NCBI GenBank assembly: GCA_052115395.1
Contig: JBFRGO010000001.1
DNA length: 64,000 nt
Reading direction: 5' to 3' (one strand)
Source: Noviluteimonas sp052115395
GTDB taxonomy: Bacteria > Pseudomonadota > Gammaproteobacteria > Xanthomonadales > Xanthomonadaceae
A model generated the notes under the pieces. That model did no database searches. It saw only the letters and a list, made by a program, of their open reading frames with translations, and was not told the DNA's origin. The position numbers and the translations under genes were made by a program. Below are positions 18,484 to 25,998 of the stretch, piece by piece (positions within the stretch are counted from its first letter, which is position 1; every line of letters begins with the position of its first letter).

Positions 18484-19698
18484 ATGGACATCCTGATATT
18501 GTCGGACGTGTACTTCCCGCGGATCAACGGCGTGTCGACGTCGATCCGCACCTTCGCCAAGGCGCTGGTCGCACTGGGCCATCGCGTCGTGCTCGTCGCG
18601 CCCGATTATGGCAACGCGCATCGCGAGGAACAGCAGATGCGCGATGCGGAGTTCGGGCCCGCATTCGAAGTGATCCGGTTGCCCGCGCGCACGATCTTCT
18701 TCGATCCCGAGGATCGCCTGATGAAAGGCCGGGCGTTGCGCGCTGCATTCGAACGCCTTGCGCACCGCCGATGGGACGTGGTGCACGTGCACACGCCGTT
18801 TCGCGCGCATGCCTTGGGCGTGCGCGTCGGGCGCGCGTGCAGTGCGCCGGTCGTGGAGACCTACCACACCTACTTCGAGGAATATGTCGCGCACTATCTG
18901 CCGTGGTGCCCGGCGCCGCTGACGCGCTTGCTCGCGCGCCGCCTGTCGCGCAAATTGTGCGGCGAGGTCGACCGGCTCATCGTTCCCACCGACGAGATGG
19001 CCGACGTGTTGCGCCGCTATGGCATCGAGACGCCGGCGACCGTGTTGCCGACCGGCATCGACCTGGCCGAATTCGCCGGCGGAGATCGCGCGACCTTCCG
19101 CGCACGACATGGGTTGAAGGACGTGCAACCGGTGCTCGCTACCGTGAGCCGCCTCGCCGTCGAGAAGAACATCGCCTTCCTGGTCGACGTCGTGCAGCAT
19201 CTGCTGCCCGAATTTCCCACCCTGCGTTTCGTGATCGCCGGCGAAGGCCCCGATGCGCCACGCCTGCGTCGGCTGGTCCGCGAACGCGGGCTCGAGGGCA
19301 ACGTCCTGTTCCTGGGGAACCTGGATCGCCGGACGACGCTGCTGGATTGTTATCGCGGCGCGGATGCCTTCGTGTTCGCTTCGCCCACCGAAACGCAAGG
19401 CCTGGTGCTGATCGAAGCGATGGCGCTCGGGGTGCCGATCGTTTCCACCGCGGTGATGGGGACGGCCACGGTGCTGCGCGGTGCTGCGTCGGCGTTGGTC
19501 GCGCCGGAGAATGTCGAGGGCTTCGCCGAGCAAGTCACGCGCGTGCTGCGCGATCCGGTGCTGCGCACCTTGCTCTCCGCCGCCGGCCCGCGCGATGCGC
19601 GCGCGTGGAGCCATGAGGCCTTGATGCAGCGCGTGCTCACTGTTTACGGCGCACCCAGTCCGGCGCCGACACCGCGCACCGCGGAGGAAATCGCATGA
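18484..19698 (+). CDS. GT4-family glycosyltransferase (lipid or mannosyl transferase type)
   Basis: A 404-residue GT-B enzyme opening with MDILILSDVYFPRINGVSTS, the N terminus seen in MgtA/DgdA-like transferases that glycosylate membrane lipids or inositol phosphates. The N-terminal acceptor domain includes VHVHTPFRAHALG and ETYHTYFEEY. The C-terminal donor site has LATVSRLAVEKN and the EX7E-like region PTETQGLVLIEAMALGVPIV. It probably adds a hexose to a diacylglycerol or related lipid at the inner membrane; the substrate is not readable from sequence. Its stop overlaps the next start (ATGA at 19695-19698), so the secreted protein that follows is part of the same unit. Confidence 0.85.
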   Translation: MDILILSDVYFPRINGVSTSIRTFAKALVALGHRVVLVAPDYGNAHREEQQMRDAEFGPAFEVIRLPARTIFFDPEDRLMKGRALRAAFERLAHRRWDVVHVHTPFRAHALGVRVGRACSAPVVETYHTYFEEYVAHYLPWCPAPLTRLLARRLSRKLCGEVDRLIVPTDEMADVLRRYGIETPATVLPTGIDLAEFAGGDRATFRARHGLKDVQPVLATVSRLAVEKNIAFLVDVVQHLLPEFPTLRFVIAGEGPDAPRLRRLVRERGLEGNVLFLGNLDRRTTLLDCYRGADAFVFASPTETQGLVLIEAMALGVPIVSTAVMGTATVLRGAASALVAPENVEGFAEQVTRVLRDPVLRTLLSAAGPRDARAWSHEALMQRVLTVYGAPSPAPTPRTAEEIA

Positions 19699-20189
19699 TC
19701 ACCCATCGCCGTTGGTTGCCGATGTTGTTGCTGCTCGCCGCTTGCGTCGCTTGGGCTGCAACGCCCTGGGTCGATCTCGAAAAGCGCTTCACCGCCGCGC
19801 AGTTGCACGCGACGGGCCTGGATCGGCTGACGCCAGAACAACTGGCACTGCTCAACCAATTGCTGCGCGACGACGCGCACGATGCCGCCGCCGCAGCGCC
19901 TGCACCCGTCGCCACGGTTCCCGCCGAAGGCGGCGAGCAACGCAAGTCGCTGTTCGGTTACGACGAAGGCGTGATCCTCACGCGCGTCGTCGGCACCCTG
20001 GCCGGGTGGGAACCGGGCACCGAGTTCACATTCGCCAACGGGCAGCGATGGAAAGTGCTCAAAGGGCATTACACCTTGCACAAGCCGCTCGAGAACCCGG
20101 AAGTAAAGATCGTGCCTGGGGCCGCGGGCCGCTGGTTCTTCCGCATCGACGACGACACGCCCGGCGCGCGCGTGTACCGGATCGACTGA
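19695..20189 (+). CDS. Secreted protein of unknown function
   Basis: A 164-residue protein with a signal peptide (MITHRRWLPMLLLLAACVAW, cleavage near AWA-AT). The mature part has a helical stretch (LTPEQLALLNQLLRDD), an Ala/Pro linker and a C-terminal domain of beta-strand character with GTEFTFANGQRWKVLKGHYT. The latter pattern recurs in small periplasmic proteins of Xanthomonadaceae, but I cannot name the family. It is translationally coupled to the glycosyltransferase by a 4-bp overlap, so a periplasmic function tied to the glycolipid module is plausible. Confidence 0.7.
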   Translation: MITHRRWLPMLLLLAACVAWAATPWVDLEKRFTAAQLHATGLDRLTPEQLALLNQLLRDDAHDAAAAAPAPVATVPAEGGEQRKSLFGYDEGVILTRVVGTLAGWEPGTEFTFANGQRWKVLKGHYTLHKPLENPEVKIVPGAAGRWFFRIDDDTPGARVYRID

Positions 20190-20311
20190 GCGTCCAAGGG
20201 AATTCCTCGCTCGCGCGCGCTTCTTCCGCTCCAGGCCGCGGCGCACATCACCTAGCGACGCGCGGACACCGAATCCAAGCTGCGGACTCCGCCTTCCATC
20301 GGAGATTCGCA

Positions 20312-20998
20312 ATGGCCCGCAAGACATTCCGCCGCCTCGTCGTCGCCGCGCTGGTCGGCATCGCATCGTTCGGTACGAACGCGATCGCGCAGGTCGCGGT
20401 CACGCCCGGCACTTACCTCGTCGACGCGGACAAGAAGATGGCGCCCGGCACCTCGTGGTGGGACGGATGCATGATCGTCGGCAGCAACGGGACGTCCACC
20501 ATCCCCTCGCTCTATGTCTGGAACCCCGATGCGGCAGGCTGCGGGGCCTCCGGCAACGCGCAGGCGCTTTGGTCGATTTACCCGGTCACGTCGCTGTCGG
20601 GCAAGACCGCGCACGTCATCCGCAGCCAGGTCAACGGAATGTGCCTGATCCGTTCCGCGAATGGCCAGGCGCCGCAAGCTTCGTTGCACCTGTGGACGGA
20701 TTCGCCGCTCAAGACCTTCTGCGGTTTCCTGACGGCCGATGCGTTGATCACCAATGGCCAGGGCGCGTGGGATTTCAGCGCGATGGTGCCGGTCGGTCCC
20801 TTCGGTGGTCTCGCCAACTATGCGGGCCGCCCGCGCATTTCGGTCGGCAGCAGGTCTTGGCTGGTGTTTTCGCCCGACCCCACCGAATGGCCGAGCCGCC
20901 ATCCCGATCGTTCGCTCGCGACCTTCACCGACGATGCCGCACTCAGCGATCAGTGGATGATCGGCTTGACGCAGATCTCGAACGTGCTGCCCAACTGA
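20312..20998 (+). CDS. Secreted protein of unknown function
   Basis: A 228-residue protein with a clear signal peptide (cleavage near AIA-QV at about residue 27). The mature chain is rich in Gly, Ser, Trp and aromatic residues, with five Cys including DGCMIVG, AAGCGASG, GMCLIR and KTFCGF, suggesting disulfides in a small beta-rich extracellular domain. No catalytic motif is recognised. The ATG at 20312 has CGGAGA at 20300-20305. It ends exactly against the stop of the histidine kinase on the other strand; the two stops form TGATCA. Confidence 0.65.
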   Translation: MARKTFRRLVVAALVGIASFGTNAIAQVAVTPGTYLVDADKKMAPGTSWWDGCMIVGSNGTSTIPSLYVWNPDAAGCGASGNAQALWSIYPVTSLSGKTAHVIRSQVNGMCLIRSANGQAPQASLHLWTDSPLKTFCGFLTADALITNGQGAWDFSAMVPVGPFGGLANYAGRPRISVGSRSWLVFSPDPTEWPSRHPDRSLATFTDDAALSDQWMIGLTQISNVLPN

Positions 20999-23020
20999 TC
21001 AGACCGCGGCGAGCCTCGGCGCGACGGGGAGATCCACCGGCAGGCACACGCGGAACCGCGCGCCCTTGCCCAGGCCCGGGCTCGTGGCCTTGATCGTGCC
21101 GCCGTGCTGTTGCACGAGGCTGCGCACCAGCGACAAACCGATGCCGAGGCCGCCTTCGTTGCGGTCCGGCGTCGGCTCGGCCTGCACGAAGAGGTTGAAC
21201 ACGCGCGGGAGCAGCGCCGCGTCCATGCCCACGCCGTCGTCCTCCACGTCGATGCACGCCAGGTGGTCGGCGACATGGACGCGCACGTCGATGTGGCCGC
21301 CGTCGGGCGTGTACTTCGCGGCGTTGACGAGCAGGTTGGCGAACACCTGCCGCATGCGCGCCGCATCGCCCATCACGCGCACCGGCCCTTCCGGCAGCGA
21401 CACGCGCACGGCGTGGCGCTTGCGTTCGATCAAGGGCGCGACCTGCTCCAGCGCCTCGCGCACCGCTTGCGCCAGGTCCATCTCGCGCACGTCGAGCACC
21501 GCCTGCCCTTGCGTGACGCGCGAGACGTCGAGCAGGTCGTTGACCAGGTGCGTCATGTGTTCCACCTGGCGATGGATGATGTCGCTGGCGGCGAGCACGC
21601 GGTCCGGGTCGTCGGGCGACAGGCGCAGCAACGAGGCCGCGGTGGCGATCGGCGCGAGCGGGTTGCGCAGTTCATGCGCCAGCGTCGCGAGGAAGCGGTC
21701 CTTGCGCTGGTCGGCGTCGCGCAGGGAATACTCGCTGCGCTCCAGGGCTTCCTGCACGAGCTTCTGTTCGTGGATCTCGGTGCAGGTCCCCATCCAGCGC
21801 ACGATCGCGCCGGTGGCATCGCGGATCGGCAGCGCGCGGCCCAGCGTCCAGCGATATTCGCCGCTGCGATGGCGCAGGCGATATTCGATTTCGTAGGGCT
21901 CGCCCGTCGCAAGGCTGTGGCGCCAGCGTTCCCATGCGCGCGGCTGGTCTTCGGGATGGAACATCCCGTTCCACGCCTCGCCGTCGGTCGAGCCTTCCGG
22001 CACGCCGGTGTAGTCGTACCACTGGCGGTTGTAGTAGTCGTGATAGCCGTCGGGCAACGTGGACCACACCATCTGCGGGATCATCTCGGCGATGGTGCGG
22101 AAGCGTTGTTCGCTTTCGCGCAGCGCGTCGAGCGCCGACTCGCGGTCGGTGACGTCGTGGCCCTGCACGAAGACGGCGGCGGTCTGCCCGTCTTCGCCCA
22201 CGATGGGCTGGTAGACGAAATCCACGTAGCGCGGATGCAGCTCGCCGGCGCTGGAGGCCAGGCGCACCTCCATGCCGCGGCCGACGAAACGCCGTTTGGT
22301 ATCCCGTACCTGGTCCAGGAGGTTGAAGTAACCCTGGTCGATGATCTCCGGCAGGACATCGCGCAGCTTGCGACCGATGAGATCGCTGCGGCCGATGAGT
22401 TCCTCGTACGCGGGATTCGCGATTTCGAACACGTACTCCGGGCCGGACAGCACCGCCATGAAGCCCGGCGCCTGCGCGAACAACGACATCAGGTGGCGGC
22501 CCTGCGCAGCCAGGGCGCTGTTCGCATCCTGCACCGCGCGTGCGCGCGAGACCACGCCCTGCCACATCTGTTCGGGCGTGGCGCCCTGGCGTTGGCGCAC
22601 CGCCTCGAGTTCGACCCGGTTGCGTTCGACGTCGGTGACATCGGTCGTGTGCTGCAACACCGCCTGCACGCGGCCGCTGTCGTCGAACACCGGCGTATGC
22701 GTCGCGCTCCAGTAGCGCTCTTCCACGTGCCGGCCGTCCGGCGCTTCGCGCTCGATGGTGTACGGCACCAGCGCCAGCATGTCGGGACGCCCGGTTTCGA
22801 ACACGCGCAGCATCGAACGCCGCACCGCATCGCTTTCCGAATGGCCCGCATCGTCGACCTCGCCCGGGAAGGCATCGAAGACACGCCGCCCGAGCAGCGC
22901 CTGCGTCGTGGTGCTCAGGAGCGTCGCGTAGGCCTCGTTGACCGCGACATAGCGCAACTCTCGGTCCACCACCATGTAGGGGTTGGGCGAGTGGCGAAAG
23001 AGGGCTTCGAAGTCGAGCAC
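20999..23020 (-). CDS. PAS-domain sensor histidine kinase
   Basis: A 673-residue cytoplasmic sensor kinase without membrane segments. It has three PAS domains (about 6-130, 178-300 and 305-430; the third has the PAS fold with a PAC tail, YRWTLGRALPIRDATG). These are followed by a HisKA dimerisation domain with the phospho-acceptor His in FLATLAHELRNPL (about 467) and an HATPase_c domain (N-box NLLVNAAKYTPDGG, G1 DDGVGMD, G2 GGLGIGLSLV). The start is a GTG at 23020 with GGAG five bases upstream. No response regulator lies next to it. The ligand is unknown; soluble PAS stacks often sense redox, light or metabolites. Confidence 0.88.
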   Translation of the reverse strand: MLDFEALFRHSPNPYMVVDRELRYVAVNEAYATLLSTTTQALLGRRVFDAFPGEVDDAGHSESDAVRRSMLRVFETGRPDMLALVPYTIEREAPDGRHVEERYWSATHTPVFDDSGRVQAVLQHTTDVTDVERNRVELEAVRQRQGATPEQMWQGVVSRARAVQDANSALAAQGRHLMSLFAQAPGFMAVLSGPEYVFEIANPAYEELIGRSDLIGRKLRDVLPEIIDQGYFNLLDQVRDTKRRFVGRGMEVRLASSAGELHPRYVDFVYQPIVGEDGQTAAVFVQGHDVTDRESALDALRESEQRFRTIAEMIPQMVWSTLPDGYHDYYNRQWYDYTGVPEGSTDGEAWNGMFHPEDQPRAWERWRHSLATGEPYEIEYRLRHRSGEYRWTLGRALPIRDATGAIVRWMGTCTEIHEQKLVQEALERSEYSLRDADQRKDRFLATLAHELRNPLAPIATAASLLRLSPDDPDRVLAASDIIHRQVEHMTHLVNDLLDVSRVTQGQAVLDVREMDLAQAVREALEQVAPLIERKRHAVRVSLPEGPVRVMGDAARMRQVFANLLVNAAKYTPDGGHIDVRVHVADHLACIDVEDDGVGMDAALLPRVFNLFVQAEPTPDRNEGGLGIGLSLVRSLVQQHGGTIKATSPGLGKGARFRVCLPVDLPVAPRLAAV

Positions 23021-23065
23021 GTGCGCTCCGGCGCCGTCGCAGGTCGGGAAGGCCGGGATTGTGAA

Positions 23066-23088
23066 GAAGGCGCCGTCATGGCGCCTTC
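23066..23088 (-). terminator. Stem-loop after galE
   Basis: A perfect 9-bp inverted repeat, GAAGGCGCC (23066-23074) and GGCGCCTTC (23080-23088), with a 5-base loop. It lies six bases after the galE stop on the minus strand and is followed by a T-rich stretch, TTCTTCAC. It separates galE from the histidine kinase. Confidence 0.6.
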
Positions 23089-23094
23089 ACGCGC

Positions 23095-24069
23095 TCAGAA
23101 GCGCGGGTCGCGGTGCCAGCGCAGCGCCGTTTCGAGGATGGGCTCGAGGCGGTCGTAGGTCGGCACCCAGCCCAGCGCCGCGCGCGCCTTGTCGCTCGCG
23201 GCGACCAGCACCGCGGGGTCGCCGGGGCGGCGGGGCTCGATCGAGAACGGGATCGTGCGGCCGCTCACGGCTTCGGCCGCGGCGATCACTTCGCGCACCG
23301 AGAAGCCACGGCCGTTGCCGAGGTTGAAGGCATGCGCGCCGGGATGCGCGTCGAGGAAGGCGAGCGCGCGCAGGTGCGCCTCGGCCAGATCGTCGACGTG
23401 CACGTAATCGCGGACACAGGTGCCATCGGGCGTCGCGTAGTCCTCGCCGAAGACCTTGAGCGCCGGACCGCTGCCGAGCGCGGCGCGCAGCACGTTGGGG
23501 ATCAGGTGCGTTTCGGGCGAATGCGATTCGCCGATCGTCGCCTCCGGGCTCGCACCGGCCGCGTTGAAGTAACGCAGCGCGACCGAACGCAGGCCGTAGG
23601 CGCCGGCCGCGTCGGCCAGGATGCGTTCGACCATCAACTTGCTGGCGCCGTAGGGATTGATCGGCTGCGTCGGATGCGCTTCGTCGATGCGATCGCCGGT
23701 GGGATGGCCGAACACCGCCGCGGTCGAGGAGAACACGAGCCGCTGCACGCCATGATGGCGCATCGCCTCCAGCAGGTTCAGCGTGCCGGTCACGTTCGCC
23801 GCGTAATAGGCGTAGGGATCGGCGACCGATTCGCCGACGAGCGAACGCGCGCAGAAATGCATCACCGCATCGAAGGTCCGGCCTTCGAACGCACGCGCGA
23901 GCGATGCCGGTTGCAGGACGTCGGCTTCAACCAACTCGCCCCACTGCACCGCTTCCCGATGCCCGGTGGAGAGATTGTCCAGCACGGTGACGCGATGGTC
24001 GCGCAGGGCGAGCCAGCGGGCCATGTGGCTGCCGATATAACCCGCTCCGCCGCAGATCAGGATATGCAT
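23095..24069 (-). CDS. galE: UDP-glucose 4-epimerase GalE
   Basis: A 324-residue extended short-chain dehydrogenase that interconverts UDP-glucose and UDP-galactose using bound NAD. Visible features are the Rossmann glycine motif GGAGYIGSH (7-15), catalytic Ser in FSSTAAVFG, the active-site Tyr and Lys in NPYGASKLMVE (about 147-152) and the GalE-typical NVTGTLNLLEAM. It supplies UDP-galactose for surface polysaccharides. The start is the ATG at 24069. It is monocistronic by layout: a hairpin follows it and the gene on the other side is divergent. Confidence 0.95.
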   Translation of the reverse strand: MHILICGGAGYIGSHMARWLALRDHRVTVLDNLSTGHREAVQWGELVEADVLQPASLARAFEGRTFDAVMHFCARSLVGESVADPYAYYAANVTGTLNLLEAMRHHGVQRLVFSSTAAVFGHPTGDRIDEAHPTQPINPYGASKLMVERILADAAGAYGLRSVALRYFNAAGASPEATIGESHSPETHLIPNVLRAALGSGPALKVFGEDYATPDGTCVRDYVHVDDLAEAHLRALAFLDAHPGAHAFNLGNGRGFSVREVIAAAEAVSGRTIPFSIEPRRPGDPAVLVAASDKARAALGWVPTYDRLEPILETALRWHRDPRF

Positions 24070-24146
24070 GGCGTGGGAGCATGACCCGTTGCATCGGCGC
24101 GCCGCAAGGGCCAAGGTCGTCCCATCGCACCGGCATGGAGCACGCG

Positions 24147-25991
24147 ATGAAGTACTGCGACCTGGTGATGAAGGGCGGGATCACGAGCGGCATCGTGTAT
24201 CCCAATGCGGTCCTGGCCCTGGCCCGGGAGTTCCGCTTCAAGAGTGTCGGCGGGACGTCGGCCGGCGCCATCGCGGCAGCGGTCACCGCCGCGGCGGCCT
24301 GCGGCGATCGGCGCAAGGCCGATGGCGCGGCCGGCGCCGATGCGCAGGGCATGGGCTTCGACGGCCTGGCGGACGTGGCCGCGCAATTGACGACGCAAGG
24401 CTTCATCGCGCGCCTGTTCCAACCTGCGTGGGGCGCGCGCAATGCGTATCGCGCGCTGGTATGCGCGACGGGCACGGCGCCGCGCTGGAAGAAGATCGCC
24501 GCGGTCGTCGGCGCGGTCCTGGCGACGGCACCGTTGGAATTCGCGCTCGTGTTTGGATTGTTGCTTGCGCTTGGGTATTGGCTCGCGCACTCAGGCGGCG
24601 TGCTCGCGATGGTGCTGCCGTCCTTGTTCTGCGCGTACGCGGCCGCGGCGATTTCCGCGGCCTTGCGCGTGGCGCGCGTGATGCGCGGGAATCTGTTCGG
24701 CCTGTGCAACGGCATGTCCGCGAACGCGCAGCCGGCGCTCATCGAATGGCTGCATGCGGTCCTGCAACGCCTCTCCGGTCAAGCCCGCAATGCGCCCCTC
24801 ACCTTCGCCGACCTGTGCAACGCGCCGCGTTTCACGGGCGAACCGACGACGCCCGACGCCATCGTGCTGCGCATGATCACCACCAGCATCTCGCATCGCG
24901 AACCACGCACGCTGCCCTTCCGCGACGTGCGCTTCTGGTTCCTGCGCGAAGAGTTCGATCGCCTGTTCCCGAAGGACGTCGTCGACTGGATGGTCGCCAA
25001 TGGCGGCACGCCGGAACAGGTCGAAGGCAAGACGTATTACCCGCTCCCGGCCGACGACCAACTTCCCGTGCTCGTCGCAACGCGCATGAGCCTGAGTTTT
25101 CCCTTCCTCGTGAGCGCCGTACCGCTGCATGAGCCGGCGCGTCATGCCGCGGCCGAACCCGAAGTCGAGCGCGCGCAAGCCACGCCCGCGCAATCGCAGG
25201 CCGACACCACCGACCAGCTCGCCATCGGCGGCGCGCACACGGCGTCGCATATCGCCGCGATGCGCCCGGTGTGGTTCTCCGATGGCGGCATCAGCAGCAA
25301 TTTCCCGATCCATCTGTTCGATGCCGCGTTGCCCTTGTGGCCGACCTTCGCGATCGACCTGGTCTACCCCGGCGTCGACGACACGCGCACCGATGCGGTC
25401 TTCCTGCCCGAACGCAACGCGCAAGGTTGGCAACGCACGTATCAGCGGCTCGGCGACGGCAACGCCGCGGGCGACGTCGCGGGGTTCGGCTTCGGCATCG
25501 TGGCGACCATGCAGAACTGGCGCGACCTGCTCCTCGCGCGCGCACCAGGACAACGCGACCGCATCGTGCACATCGCGCTGCAGGGCGACGAAGGCGGCCT
25601 GAACCTCGACATGCCGCAGGCCGTGCTCGAACGCATCGCGGCCAAGGGCACCGCGGCCGGCGAACGCTTCAACACGTTCTCCTTCGAGAACCACTACTGG
25701 ATCCGCTGGCGCAACCTCGCCTCCGGCCTGCAGCGCTATACGCGCCAGGTCGCGCGCACGCACGACCCCGCACTGCGCGTCCCCGATTACGCCGCCGCGT
25801 ACGCGCTGCCCGAATCGCCCGACAGCGAACCGCCGTCGTATGCGTTCACCGACTATTTCCAGCGCAACGAGTCGGCGCGGTTGCTGCACCAGCTCGTGCA
25901 CCAGGGCGAAACCTGGGGCGACATGCAACCCGACCTGACGCAAGGCGCGCCCCGGCCCTTGCCGCAGATGACGATCACGCCGATCTACTGA
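24147..25991 (+). CDS. Patatin-like phospholipase with inserted membrane hairpin
   Basis: A 614-residue patatin-fold lipase. The oxyanion motif is in VMKGGITSGIVYPN (9-20), the catalytic Ser is in GTSAG (Ser about 38), and the catalytic Asp is in FSDGGISSNFP (Asp about 379). Between them, at about 125-190, lie two hydrophobic segments (VVGAVLATAPLEFALVFGLLLALGY and a second ending in FCAYAAAAISAAL) predicted to dip into or cross the membrane. Ser-Asp dyad enzymes of this family release fatty acids from phospholipids. The ATG at 24147 has GGAG six bases upstream; in-frame ATGs at 24135 and 24081 are possible. It ends 7 bp from the convergent pilV. The length is roughly double that of minimal bacterial patatins. 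Confidence 0.85.
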   Translation: MKYCDLVMKGGITSGIVYPNAVLALAREFRFKSVGGTSAGAIAAAVTAAAACGDRRKADGAAGADAQGMGFDGLADVAAQLTTQGFIARLFQPAWGARNAYRALVCATGTAPRWKKIAAVVGAVLATAPLEFALVFGLLLALGYWLAHSGGVLAMVLPSLFCAYAAAAISAALRVARVMRGNLFGLCNGMSANAQPALIEWLHAVLQRLSGQARNAPLTFADLCNAPRFTGEPTTPDAIVLRMITTSISHREPRTLPFRDVRFWFLREEFDRLFPKDVVDWMVANGGTPEQVEGKTYYPLPADDQLPVLVATRMSLSFPFLVSAVPLHEPARHAAAEPEVERAQATPAQSQADTTDQLAIGGAHTASHIAAMRPVWFSDGGISSNFPIHLFDAALPLWPTFAIDLVYPGVDDTRTDAVFLPERNAQGWQRTYQRLGDGNAAGDVAGFGFGIVATMQNWRDLLLARAPGQRDRIVHIALQGDEGGLNLDMPQAVLERIAAKGTAAGERFNTFSFENHYWIRWRNLASGLQRYTRQVARTHDPALRVPDYAAAYALPESPDSEPPSYAFTDYFQRNESARLLHQLVHQGETWGDMQPDLTQGAPRPLPQMTITPIY

Positions 25992-25998
25992 CGCCCGA

